64,000 nt of DNA from Acholoe squamosa (taxonomy: Eukaryota > Annelida > Polychaeta > Phyllodocida > Polynoidae). The position numbers and the translations under genes are program-made. The notes beneath the pieces were generated by a model that was not told the DNA's origin, ran no database searches, and saw nothing but the letters and a program-made list of their open reading frames with translations. The stretch spans positions 16,771,501-16,835,500 of the forward strand of contig OX439041.1 of assembly GCA_949317995.1 (NCBI GenBank). Direction: 5' to 3'. Positions 21,760 through 34,473 of the stretch are shown one piece after another (the first letter of the stretch is position 1; every line of letters starts with the position of its first letter).

Positions 21760-24700
21760 CTCATGTCAACTCCTAGTACGAAGCCTGTGGAATGGATTAC
21801 ATGTATCAGAGTCGTACCTGATATTGGTGGATTATGTTCAAGATAATTCTGATAAGCAACACAAACATGTTTATTATTTGTCATCGCAATGATCTTCTTT
21901 ATCCTTTAATCATGCAAGCATATTTCCCCTTTATCCAGTGACTGGCCAACTGAGGGGAAATCCACCAAAATTTTGTTTCGCCCATCTGAAATTTTTCAGC
22001 CCCCCCCTCCATTATTCTTTCTTAATGTGCAGGCCTTTTCACTAAACGGGACAAAAACCTTTTTCTTTACAAACACGTCATCAAAAGGAGGTGTGGGGGC
22101 ATTCACACTTTGATGACAGACCACAAAAAAAAGGGGGGGGGGCTGTCTTAGGTTTGATGACACTTTTTGGGGGATAGGAAAGTTTCCTTTCCTTCGTATG
22201 TTAATTGAATACAGTGGCGGGAACTTGTTATCTAGACTGGAATTCTGGGTCATACTGTGTGTGCTTTGGGCTTATTTATTATCTGCCTTTTCCATGCATA
22301 CGACTGGTCATTTTGATTGAGAGATACTACTTTATTGTTATTGTCACTTGTATAGGTTATCTGGGAGGATCTGGCGGCCCCCACACTGTGAGGTGATTAG
22401 CCTATTTATTAGGATGAGATTTTACACCTACAAGAGGATGCAGGAGGAGGTCAGCCTAATTCCTTTGAAAGTATCATTTAAGACCATAAAACCTTAGACC
22501 GTGACTGTATGGTTTCACCCATATTTTAGAATAACAACACTGGAGGAAGGGTGTCATAGTGCCAGAAGGGTCATTTGCTTGATGCCTTGATAAAACCACT
22601 GACCACATCTATGAGATTGCCACAGAGAAATCTTTAGTGAGGCTCTTTGTCGGCCTCACCCTGTCACCAGGTTCTGGTGGACAAGGTATAATAAAAGTGC
22701 AGTCCAGTTAGACTCACTTGTTTCAAGCCCAGCTGTGGTAGTCTATTGTTATCAGTCTGCATGCCACAATGCTGATACCATTATCAATCACAAAGATTGT
22801 TACTGTAAATCCTCACATGGTAGACACATCATATATATGCAAATGTCAACGAGATGAATTTGCTTTAAAATAAAGAAAAACAACGATATTTACTGATTTT
22901 CAATGTGTCGTGTCATCTCGATTTGTTTTCATCCGCCATGACAGCTTGCTTGACGAAGTAGGTCACGTGACATGGAGCTAGCCGCTGGTGCCAAGCACTT
23001 TTAGTTTCAGATTTAGTATATGGTTATTAGACATTTTTTACAGTAAATAAATGATTGAAATAGTCAAATAATATCATGTTATGAATTGTTTAATGTATAT
23101 CTAAGAATAACCACCATATTTGAAATAGAAAAATTAAAGTGCATAAAGGAAAAGCTGATTTTAATACATATGCCACTCAGGGGGGCACTTTTGAGCCCTT
23201 TTCACATTTTTTTTTAACAATAAGTGTTGGTTTTTTGTGCTGGACATCTCTTATATATGGGATTTGTGTCGAAAAATGATAGAATTTCAAGGAGTTTTGC
23301 CTTAAAAATGTCTAATTTTCACAAAAATTAGATCTTGAAACTAACTCCCTTTTTTCTAGTCCTTACAGGCATTTTATAGGAAGATTTCACTTCCTAACTA
23401 AATCTGATGAAATGGGTAATTTTTTTAACTCACCTATCATTTAAAGGAGCGAATATCATGACACTATATAATGGAACATTCCAGGGGTGAAATACCCCAG
23501 AATTCCATTGATTGTTATGGTTACCATGGCAACATAACATGTTTCCTCTCTAAGGGGCCTATTTTGGGTCAAATTTGGCTATTTTGGCCCCAAAAATGCC
23601 TGTTTTAGGGCCTTTTCACCAATTCTACTACTTCCCTAATTCTCACAGTGCTTAGTGGCATATTACTGGAGAAAATGGATGTTCTGGGCTGTCTTCTAAT
23701 GCATATTTGCCATAACAAAGGCAGGCTAGATTTTTCTCTATGTCAGATTAAAAACTTGTAGCTAGAAAAACCTTTTTAGGGCAGTTTTCGTCTACGCACA
23801 TCCCACCACTGTCCCAAATGGCCCAAAATACCAATAAAATATGGTTTTTAGGTAAAATCTGGACAAATTATGATTGAGGGTCCTCAAAATGTTTCGTTTA
23901 TGAAGGAATCTTTTGGTAACCATGGCAACAACAAAACCAGCTTTTCTGTTAAGGTGTCACCACCCTAAATCAAACCACTTCCGGGTTTACTGGCCAAATA
24001 GTCCCTTCTGAAATTAGTTATTTTGAGGAATTTGGCCCCAAGGGAAGGGAAAGAGGGGCCAAACCCATTGTTATTTGGTATAAGAATGATGAGTAGGAGT
24101 GTTTCAATAGGCCCAGAATATTTTTTGTTCAAAACACAAATTCAGTGGAAGTTTATGGGGTGAAGGGGTCCTGATGTGTATTCATGCGCTAATCAGGCCT
24201 CACCATGCAAAAATCACTACCTGGTTACCATAGCAATTTGCGCAAAATCTAGCCTGACTATGTTTATGTGGACCTATCTTATTTTTTTCTCCATTTCATA
24301 AGCTAAAATATGGTGTCGGTTGCTAAGCACTGTGAGAATTTTAAGTATATTTAATATCAGGTCAACGGTGGAAGACCTGTGATTTTTCGGATGGTCACAA
24401 GGCATTTGGGGTGGTGACACCGTAATATTTTAACCGAAACTAAAAGCGTTTGGCACCAACGGCTAGCTCTGTATAAATTTCAAAATGGCGGTGTTGAATA
24501 CACAGGCAATGTATTCCATCCCCCCATTGAATACGGCATAAGTAGTACAAATCTATAGTGTCGTCAGTATTAGCCATGGCATAAATACAGAAATTACATC
24601 ATTTCTGGCCTATAGGACTTGGCCCTACTCAGGGTGCGCCCTATAGGCAGGGATTTTACTTGAAAGAACAGTACCATAATGGCCAAAATATGACCTATTC

Positions 24701-26563
24701 AAGGCTATTGGATTCTGCCCAATTCAGGGTGCGTCCTATATGTTAGGACTATCTTTTATGTGAGCATATAATTGATATAGTCTTTAAATAACATAGATCA
24801 ATGTCAATCTCGAGCCTTTTCATATGCAAAGCTTTTTCCCTCTAACAAGTTTGAGTTGAGTTTAAGAAGTTTTTATTTGGCGAAAATCATATGTACATAC
24901 ACTTTTCAGCTCTGAGAAATTTTAATGGAGGATATATACTTTGAATAACCTTCATGAAATCCATCTCACTTGGGATCTAGAGGATAAATTGCGATAATGT
25001 AAGCTGAAATATATGAATCAGGCCTTCGAACGCGTTTCTATATTTGGGATCTGAGATATAGGTATATAATTTGTGAAATTAGCCTTTCCCTGAATTGGTG
25101 TCCCTGAAGAATATGGCCCACTTGGCAGAAAACTGCTTTTTAACGTTAAAAAACTTTATTTGGTTCCCAAGTTTGCCAAAAATATTTTCATGTCCAAAAA
25201 ATGTCAAAACATGTACTCAAAAAACGTTTTTATTTGGTTGAAAATTGGTTGAATCTTTTTTTGCCAAGTGGGGGGTTTCAACAAGAGACAGATGATATGC
25301 TTATCAGAGGCAATTAGAGTATAGCATACTTAACCTTTTGTACATTTTGGAGTTTCAGATATTCTTACCTACTAAACCCCAAAACACAAGAAACATATTT
25401 CAATTTGTAAAAAGATGGTCATTGACCACTGGGTTAACATCAGTAGGTCAATCCAAGGCTTAATATGATCTAGGGTAAGTTCACCATAGGTGGGCCATAT
25501 ACCTGGAGTTGGCCACTGTTCCAGTTTTAATTCAGTTTGAGACCGAATGATTAATGCCCACTAGTTGAACCAATGCCTTTCAACAAGGTGGTAATATCCA
25601 GTCCTTACGTGATTATTAAAATCACTTGAGGGGTGGCCGACTTCAAGTAAATCTACCCTACCCACATTTCTTATTGCAAAAGGTGAATACGATTATCAAA
25701 ATCTCTACTTTTGCATTATGTATATTTTATGAGAGAGCCACACATATTACTATTGTGTTTCATGGTACTAATACGTGTACAATATGAATTTAAACGTTTG
25801 ATCATAGCTTCACTTTTGTCTCTTTCTTTATTTCTTGAACTTTGATAACTTGAAAATTAATTATCATTTTTTCTGTACTTACCTCTCAAACAATCCAATG
25901 ACGTTATACGTTACAGTTACTATTCATATCATTATGTTGTTCAATTATCCTTTAACCTCTTAGGGTGGACACCCCATCCTTTTGCAAATCCAATGGATTG
26001 TCACTACTTAATGTTCTAATTTGTTAATCACAATTCATGTTGGCCATTGTCACGCCCACTCTAGACAGTACAACTTGGATATACATGTGTTTTTGAGGTA
26101 TAAAACAAAAGCAAATAAAAAGAAAGCACATTATAAATATCAAGGTAAAATTACAAAGTAGAACCTTTCAGATTTGGCTATGGCCTGGGCACATTTCTAG
26201 CCCCTAGTGGTTTCATCTGTAACTATACTATAGTTGGCTCACATACACCACCAAGAGAGAAATGATAATTATAAGGATAATCTACTCTCTATTTTTTATC
26301 ATTTTTATTCCATTATGAGAAGTTAAGTCAATAAAAAATCAATAAAGCTCCATCCAGGTATAATGACCTCCAGCAGTCCAGTCAGGGTGATTCTTAGCAT
26401 GCAAATCATCACACCCACTGCTGCCTGTATTTGCTACATAGTTATTCCAGATAATTAATGAGGATACACAAACTTGATTTTAATGGTTCAAAATATATCA
26501 CATTGTTGCTTTGACTGTCATAACATTTAAGTGCATTTCCAGGAAAAAGGAAGTCATTTAGAC
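21760..26563. other. Intergenic region between genes B and A
   Basis: No gene is recognised. G- and C-rich runs at 21996-22145 have a relative near 56480-56650, which marks the upstream limit of the duplicated unit. An inverted-repeat element fills 22975-24469. The phrase TCAGGGTGCGYCCTATA occurs twice near 24630 and 24725. The rest is AT-rich without open frames above about 60 codons. Confidence 0.5.
22975..24469. repeat. 1.5-kb element with inverted terminal repeats
   Basis: The left end gagctagccgctggtgccaa (22975 on) and the right end (24434-24469), read on the other strand, agree over about 33 bp with three mismatches, through CTTTTAGTTTC. Internal segments are inverted too: ttctcacagtgcttag near 23640 has its complement near 24335, and gcaggctagattttt near 23730 has one near 24250. 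No transposase frame is present, so it is non-autonomous or a fold-back element. Confidence 0.6.
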
Positions 26564-29500
26564 CTAGTGAATGAGTCCAAATATCAGGTGAACACAAAGG
26601 CACATGGCCCCGATGATATAAATTACTAACAGAGCGATCTCCATGTGTAGATGTTTGTTAGATTTTTCCTTCTGCCGATAATGCTTTGGCTGTGGCTCTT
26701 CCTGAAATATTCAATGAAAAAATACTATGAAAATTACATATAGATCATAACTATCGGGACATGTATATCACTGATATCTCTTGTATTTGCAAATGTGTAA
26801 TTAATGCTAACAGCCCTTCATCTACAGTAATATCCCACAGATAAGTGGCCTATGTGCAATGGTAGACCCCTAATGTCCTTTATAGATCAGGTTATTTTAA
26901 TACTTAACTGTACTATCCTGGCTCAAATCAAACCGAAGGAGGAACTATAATAGCTCATACTTCGACTCAGTGTGTGTCTTATATATGGGATGCACCTTTT
27001 AGTCCAGTAAAAGTAAGAATTTACCTTGAACAAATTGCAAACCAAAATTTTTCTTAACCATACATTTTTAATGTCCCTATTATGGCATACTAAAAGTCCT
27101 AGATTTTGATGTGGTGGAACTACATGTAATTAGCATATCTTATTAGCGCTGCTCTCGGGCAGCTCATCCAAAAGAAATGCACGGTGAAGAAAAATTTTGG
27201 TTTGCAATTTGTTCAAGGTTTTGGCCTATATTGAGTTGACTGGACTATTTCATAGGTTTTACCCATTCTATATGATTCATATACAGCTAAAGTGTAGGTT
27301 TGGTAAATGTTCATTGAGCTTATTTCTTTACCCCCTTTAAAAAATACAAGACATTTTAGAGAAACATTCTTTCAACAAACAAGATTGACAATTTTAGACA
27401 TAAAGAAATGACGTTTTTTAATTTTGCCAAGGTGATAAACATTGAAGTCTTGATATTTCATGTATGCTTCTTTTGAAGATAACAACCCATAGTCTGTAGC
27501 TAAGAAGACAATAGTATGAATTTTCTGAAGCAAGGAGGGGTTTGAACCTTTCTGGTAGAACTAATGCCAATTCAGCAACAACAACATCTCATCATTAGTC
27601 TAATTATCAGCAATACTACTGGTGTCCAAGATCATATAATATATTTTGAGATAAAATCACATAATATTATCTAGGCCTAGGCCTATTTCAAGTTGGTCTG
27701 TGTTCTTGACTATGACATGATCATGGATGGTATACTCTACCTGTGGAATAACATAGATCATGCGATGCTCATCTTCTTTCCGGGGAACATAAGGCATCAC
27801 CTTTGCTGTCAATAGAATGCAAGAAAGGTGTACATGGTTAGGCACAAATTGGTCACCAATACATAATAGTTATCTCCAGAATCCTACTTTGGGTGTGATT
27901 TGTGATTTTTTGGGTTGATTTGTGTCATTCATTAGTGAACCTTAGTCTACATGGGACAGATGTGGTGTCCACAGTGTGCCAGTGTTAGAAACTCATTGAC
28001 AAAAGCAACTCATTGACAAAAGCAAAAAGTTCTATAATAAGAAACTGTGATAAACAGGAAGTATATTGACTAAGTCAAGAATGACCTGCTGTAGCAAAAT
28101 GTTTCAAATTTAAATGTGTTTGAACATAAACATATTCAAACCACAAACACCTTTTTCTATCTTGCATGTGCATCTGCAGTCATGCTGTTATTGATCCAAT
28201 AAAATTCTACTTCTATGTCTGAGTTCCTCAACAGTCCCTAGACATAAAACTAACCAAACAAAAGAAACAAACCACTTGAAGCTCTATCTCTTTGTCCATA
28301 TCATCACAACCCATGTAAATTCTACATACCTGTGAGACCCTTAGACTGAAATATCACTTTGTCCACTTTGATCCATATGAGTAGAAGTTCTGTTAGAGTG
28401 TGCCACACTATGTATGCAACTACTGATGAGAACATGCTGCCATCCTGGCCCGGCATGGTAGTCGAGATTAGGATATTCAAGGCTGAAAATTAGACATAAG
28501 GGGTTTTATGCTGAATAATTTCAGAAGTTGCATCATCAAATTTTCTCACCAATATCTTTAGTCATTAACAAAGATTGTTACACTTGATGATATTTCCATT
28601 TCAGCATTCGTTTTACAGTTTGTGCATTAATTCCTGTAGCTAAAATGTGTATCTTGGACATCTGGTAGTTTAGCGGTCTGTGTGTTCTGTCTACTTCAAT
28701 AGGACTATAGAATAAGCCTTTTTGATTGTCAAAGCTGATGTACCATGGGCTAATAGCTACTGATTTAGGCCTCTTATCACATTGTTTCCCAGGCATGCAG
28801 CAGAAGTCCATTCTGACTCACCTGATGAAATAAAGGCCAGTTGTCCTATGAGAAAATGCACCCAACTCATAAACTTATTGAATGGTCTGTTTGAAGTGCC
28901 ACGACACACACCCAATAGGAACTATGAAGGAATAAAAATGACATTTATTTTGGAAGTATTTATATATCAGACACAGCCCATGATATTCACTTCAGATCTA
29001 CGGGTAGGCTATATGTGCTGGTGCAGAATTCAGTAATTTTCATTAAGATGGCATTCGCAAATGTGGCCATGGTAAGGGACCATAGTGAAACGCTGACTGG
29101 GTATAGTACTAAACTAAAGTACTCCACACCTAATGTAAACCTGTATATAAAGCACATCATTATGTGAGGTAGTCCATCATGATTTAAAATACTTTTTTTC
29201 AATATTTAATTTTTAAAATTTAGAGACTTAACCTATTAAGGGCGAGGTATGAGGGTACTTTGGAAGGCTGGGGGACTGGACTTTGAGCAGTACATTTACC
29301 AGGGGGCGAGAGGGTGCAAAGGCTAATATACTGACCATGGCTTTGATATTATTTTTAACCATTTTCCAATGTCTATATCAATCTAAACTTCCCAGATTTG
29401 AATTCCTCAGCCCCAAAATAGGTATAAAACATCATCAGACCAAAAATAGCTGTCCGCTTAAATCTATCTCTTGTTTCCAAACATGGCTGCTATATCAATA

Positions 29501-31438
29501 TATCTATCTCAATTATACTCAACATCACCCCCGACATGGTGTTGAGAATACTCAACATCTGCCTCTAAATGGATGTTGAGTATTCCCAACATCAGCCCTT
29601 AATAGGTTAAGGATAGCCAGGGCCCTACTGTACCTCTCTAGCCTGACGTCTGTCATTATTAACATTTTTTGACAATTGAGAAAGAGAAAAGAAGAAACAA
29701 GAAGAGGTCACAAACATCAACATGGGCTGCTCTTGGAAATCGACATCAATGGGGGCCGTTGCTACTTCTTTTTAAAAGTGCTTAGTAGGTAGTAGTATTA
29801 GAATATGAGTAGGATAAGATTGTTCATGGTATTTTGGTGTAAAATGCAGTATACAACTTCTTGATGAAAAGGGTTTGTGCACAGCATATATAGTATGCTG
29901 ACACAGAATAATGAAAAATCTGAATGGAAGAAAGACAGCACTACTTACAGAGAGGCATACAAGGCCCACAACAATGATTCCCATAATCGGGTGAACATTC
30001 TGAGGGAAAAGAGGATACTGAAATGAAATAGAAAAACCTCATGTGATTTTCAGCCTCATCATAGCCCCATGGGGTTGATAGAAAAGGCCAATATGATGTG
30101 CTAACAAAGCACCAATCGCTCATATATTCTGCATCAATAGACAGTATCATAACAACTTTGAAATGTAAGATTCTAGTATCTCACCTTGACAATGTGCCAA
30201 TTATTGCACAGAAAGATAAGGACAAAACCAGTGATAGTCAATGCAGTAGTAAAGAACATGCTGACCAAGTGCATCTGAAAGAGTGAAAACCTATCAACAG
30301 CTTCATACATTTGTATCCAATCTTTAATGACTAGACAGAAAAGGGTGGAAGAGCCTAGTGACAATGTAGCATGCCCATGATATTACTTGATGATGAACAG
30401 AAAGAGCCTATATCTAATTGAAAATATGGAGTGCACACCAAGATGCTTCTGAAACACTTTTTATACATTTTTATCTGCACATGGTTTTCATGTGTGGGTT
30501 TTTATATGACAATTATGCCTCATAGGAAAGTAAAAATACACCATAATGTCACCCTTAGTTAGATGTTATATAGCCAATTACTTTTTATGAAAGATCGCTG
30601 TTTTAACACCATAGTACTTTTACTCACCCACCACCATGATGTCTTTGTTATTGAGCTTCTAGATGGCGATCTGTAATACCTTGAAATGAGGACCCCAGGA
30701 CCAGCGAACACAACCCATGCTATAATCATCATTGTACCTGGACAAATGATTTATCAAATGATATTGACTTCATTTACCATCTCAAGGCTGCTGAGTGCAC
30801 AAGATCTAATGCATTGTGCCCTGTGACCTTCATGATACATAAATGTAGCTGGATACATTTTTGAACAATGAGCTAAGACCCTTTATTCAGTGCAGAACTT
30901 TTAGGGTGCATTTCTTAACATCTGGTACCCATCATGCTGGCTGTTATCAGTGCTTATCTCTAAGGTACCAGATTAAGCAATGATGCTCTGTAGTAAGGAA
31001 CCTGCAACCTCAGTATAGAGGTTATAGATTATTGAGAATATTGTGTGGTTTGCTGACCACCACCACCCCCCCCCCCTCAATAGTGATAAGCCACCAAGAG
31101 CCATCTTAGGCTGTAGTAGGGGAAACTGCATTCTTAGCCATGACTTGGCCTGTGGCATATCAATTAGACTTTAAACATGCAATAGTACATTACATATAAG
31201 GCAAACCTAGCATATAAAGAGCCACCTGCTTTGATGCCCAATCAGTTTTGATGCTATATATCCTCACCATATTGTATACATTATGTATGTATATACAGGC
31301 ACAAACTATGTGTAATACCATGTCTTTGAATCAAAACAGGTAGCCTTGTTGCAGCTAAATCCTCTAATTTGGTGAAATCTATAGTATGTGCTGAAGCAGT
31401 CCGATCCTGGGTTGTGTTGCCATGATGACTTAGCATTC
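26564..31438 (-). CDS. FRRS1: Gene B exons 8-15: cytochrome b561 core and C-terminal membrane helix
   Basis: Exons 8-15 are all in phase. Histidines in LIQRHG (exon 8), MHLVSMF (exon 10), NVHPIMG (exon 11) and MSWVHFLIG (exon 12) are the four expected heme ligands. Exon 12 shows the b561 pattern CRGTSNRPFNKFMSWVHF, exon 13 begins (A)LNILISTTMPG and holds the last core helix, and exon 14 is a short charged linker. Exon 15 (26701-26564) encodes a terminal helix, EIALLVIYIIGAMCLCVHLI, and ends at TAG (26566-26564). Exon 8 starts only 33 bp from the inserted LTR at 31472. Confidence 0.82.
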
Positions 31439-31471
31439 CTGAAATATCATTTGAAATACAACATATCATAA

Positions 31472-32148
31472 TGTCAACGAGTCCGTAAATGATGAATAAG
31501 GATGAAAACAGACGAATCAGGAATCCAGTTTGATATCCACTTTATTCATAGAAGTCCACGAGGTATAGATGGTGATACAGTATAAAGGTGCCCAACAGTG
31601 TCCAAGCCTAGCCCTTGAGCCAAGGGCCTTGGTCTCACGTGAGTGTGTGAGGTATGAAGTATGAAGGTGGAAAGATGAGTGAGCTGCTCCCTCCACAGGT
31701 ATTTGTAGTAGGAGCTGCTCACCCAGCTCATCCTAAAAATAGTATCAGGTGAGCTAAATATAGTAACTGGGGAACTCCAGTGCAGGTATGTAGGGGGGAT
31801 CCCAAACATAGCACTGGGGTTTTACAGAGTTCAGTGTGGTTCTAAATATAGCTGCTGGGAACTCCCGGTATGCTGTGAGCTGCTCATGATCAATGGGCAT
31901 GTCCTCCAGCAGGAGGAGTTGTTTCTAAACATTGTCTGCTAGGAATTTCCAGCATGCAGCGAGCTGCTAGTGATTGACGGCGTATCCTCCAGTGGGAGGA
32001 GGCGGGGTCACTGAGTGCAGCTGACGCCGCCAGCCTTTGGTCTTTGGTATGGTTTGGCTTGTGGGTAGACTCGGACACTGGGTTACATGGTAGAGTCAAG
32101 GTGAAAAATAAATATGATAAGTACAATACCTATAACGGTCTACTGACA
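31472..32148 (-). repeat. 3' LTR of the intact element
   Basis: It is 677 bp and differs from the 5' LTR by four substitutions and a one-base length change. On the plus strand the GAGCTGCT box occurs near 31680, 31712, 31877 and 31961. The poly(A) signal AATAAA is at 31546-31541 in the sense direction of gene B, only about 100 bp before gene B exon 8. Confidence 0.93.
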
Positions 32149-32163
32149 AATCCCCACATTCCT
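32149..32163 (-). other. Polypurine tract
   Basis: On the minus strand AGGAATGTGGGGATT abuts the 3' LTR, as expected for plus-strand DNA priming. Confidence 0.65.
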
Positions 32164-33342
32164 ACTCGATTCCACGCGAGGTTTTAAGGAGGAAGTTCGT
32201 GAGAAAAGGTCTACTGACAATATGTTTGATGTGTAATAATAGGTATTACATCTTATCATTTAAGTTGAAAGTTTACAGTATTAAGGAGATATTTAATATT
32301 GGTTTTTGATTGAACATGAATAATTTATAAACAGTACAAAACGAAACTGTGCCAAAGAGGTGTTGTTTGTAATTTTGACAAGAAGAATATGAAAAATTCA
32401 GGTCGTGGTAGGATACAAGGGCTGGATTATTTATCTAGCACTAAAGTTCACACAAAGATAAAGGAAATAAAAACTATCCTAAAACATGCAGTTATTGGCT
32501 TTAAGGCAGACCTTGAGGTAGACAAGTTAATACTGAAGTTTGTTTCAGTACCGGTAGGCACTTATTATTTAGGTCTTGAGCCAATATACAATACAATATA
32601 ATAAATAAAAACAGAGGTAAGGTAATTGATGACTGGCAAGTCGATCAATCATTCCTTATAATACTGATAAGGCTTAGGGAGTCTGAAGGCTTTTAAGTGA
32701 TATGTTTAAGGAATTTTCTAAAAAAAAAAAAGAAAAATTTTGGATTTTTGGTCTTTTATTTATCTGTAGAAGTTTCTGTTAATTTTGTAGAAGGTTTGTC
32801 TTAGTCAATGGAAAATTTAGCATGTTTAGCCTTCAGTCTACCCGGGGTTATCATTTGCTGAAAAAGGACGAGGTTAATACAAAGGTAAATGGAGGCTCTG
32901 GCTGATATTTAGTTTGGATCTCAGTTGATCCTGCAAAGATACTGGTTGCCAGGGCTTCCTTGTAAAATTTTTAGAAAAATATAAACTAGCTAAAACCCAT
33001 AAATATTTGACATGGTTGGGTTTGAAAAGGTACGGTGTGAAAAAGAAAAAGAACTTTATGGCATCTTAAGATCACAAAAACCTGCTGCCTGGCTTGTGTT
33101 CTTCATAATGTTCTTATAAAGGAAAATAAATGTAAAAATGCAGCGTGTTTTCATGGTTATGTATCATAGCCTTATACAAACAAGAAAAACTGGCTTTAAA
33201 AATCAGTTGACTAGGCTGACTGAGTCAGTGTTCATAGTGTCCATGGGCGGTCGGTGAGTGAAGTGTGTCTCTACACTTTTAGTCCATAATTTTAAAGACA
33301 GTTCCAAAAATAAATAAAATAAATAAGGGATGGTTATTGAAA

Positions 33343-34146
33343 TTATTTTCTCCTTCTATGGCGACTTTGGTTTGTAAGACCCTTTGGTGGTGGGTCTTGG
33401 TGGTTAAAGACGTTTGGGTTGAGGGAGCGACCTAGTGAGGGTCTTCTCCTGGATCTGGATTTTTTGGTGTTGGGGACAAAGTTTACGATTTTGCTGAAGT
33501 GCATTCTGCTAGGCTTGCCTGAGTCAGGCTGCAAATTTAGATCGGAACTGTATGCAGGGTCCATGTCTATTGGTTCTGCTGAGAGGGAGGTGCTAGAGTC
33601 ACTATCCTCCTCAGATGAAGCTTGGTTAATTTTGGGTAGGGGTCTCCAGACCTGGGTCGGGCCAATTGTTTTGAAAGTTTCTGGTCTATTGTCTTTGTTG
33701 ATACTGCATGGGCAGCTGTAGCTGTACATTAGGTGGGGACAATTTGTTCCCAGGGTGGCGAATCTAGTAGGTGGCCCTATTGGAGAGCAGACTCGTGTGC
33801 TCCAATGGGGCAGGCTGGTTGGGATGGGCGTGCCTGGCCTGCTGCTGGAAACTGCTGCTGGCCTGTCAATACGGTCTCCGCCTCCTCGATTAGGTCGTTG
33901 GCCTCTGTATTGAAAAAACAGAACAAGAGAGGGGGGATTTTTAGTTTTAGGGTCGATCATAGTGCATGGATCACAAGGCGACCAACAAAAATACCAAATT
34001 GACAGGTAAGGCAGTGAATTAGGCAGTGCATATTGATGTGCAGTGTCACCGGGCCGGTGTAGACTCATGGCCAAATGTGAGCGGGAAACTGGAATATCCA
34101 GGGTCCAGGTTAGTTCTGCTGCGCGGCACGGGTAGCGCCACTGCAT
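33343..34146 (-). CDS. Hypothetical 267-residue accessory protein downstream of env
   Basis: A true ATG at 34146 opens 267 codons, too long to expect by chance here. An acceptor-like AACAG precedes it by 6 nt, so it could be the last exon of a spliced viral transcript. Residues 54-61 (CWSPCDPC) and 136-147 (CPHLMYSYSCPC) are Cys-rich. Residues 177-190 form an acidic Ser cluster (SSEEDSDSSTSLS), typical of CK2 sites. The C-terminus has two basic blocks (KKSRSRRRP near 228-236 and RHRRRK at 262-267) that look like nuclear-localisation or arginine-rich RNA-binding motifs. I know no homolog. A regulatory role like that of Rev/Rex is only a guess. Confidence 0.5.
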   Translation of the reverse strand: MQWRYPCRAAELTWTLDIPVSRSHLAMSLHRPGDTAHQYALPNSLPYLSIWYFCWSPCDPCTMIDPKTKNPPSLVLFFQYRGQRPNRGGGDRIDRPAAVSSSRPGTPIPTSLPHWSTRVCSPIGPPTRFATLGTNCPHLMYSYSCPCSINKDNRPETFKTIGPTQVWRPLPKINQASSEEDSDSSTSLSAEPIDMDPAYSSDLNLQPDSGKPSRMHFSKIVNFVPNTKKSRSRRRPSLGRSLNPNVFNHQDPPPKGLTNQSRHRRRK

Positions 34147-34429
34147 GGGGACCTGTTCTTATTTAGTTCAAGCGACAAACATTGGCTGGCGCCACTGAGC
34201 TGGCGTTTGTTCGGCGTTCGTGAAATGGTATGGGGAAATGGTATGGTGAATGGTGTAGACTTGCCATGACCTTGTTGGGTCATGTGTAAGTGTCTGTACC
34301 GATGTTGGGTTAGGTGTTTTGGGGCCTAAAGGTGGGGTTAATTGGTTGAAATTTTGAATTTTGGAAGTGCGCCTGTTCGAAAAAAATGTGGTTCAAAAAT
34401 TAACTATATGCTCCCGTTTTGGATCCTGA

Positions 34430-34437
34430 TATAAAAG
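34430..34437 (+). promoter_or_regulatory. TATA box on the strand opposite to the element
   Basis: TATAAAAG at 34430-34437 is followed about 31 bp later by an initiator-like ATCAGAAAG (34459-34467). An ATG lies at 34474. Confidence 0.4.
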
Positions 34438-34473
34438 GCGTGTGGAGCTATTTTTGGGATCAGAAAGCGACTT

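Noticed and set aside
31546..32126. Small frames in the LTRs, repeated at 47594-48173
   Set aside because: They lie wholly inside LTR U3/R and have no coding features.
33419..34002. Plus-strand frames of 100 and 89 codons
   Set aside because: They are antisense to the longer 267-codon ORF, with no promoter or splice signals of their own.
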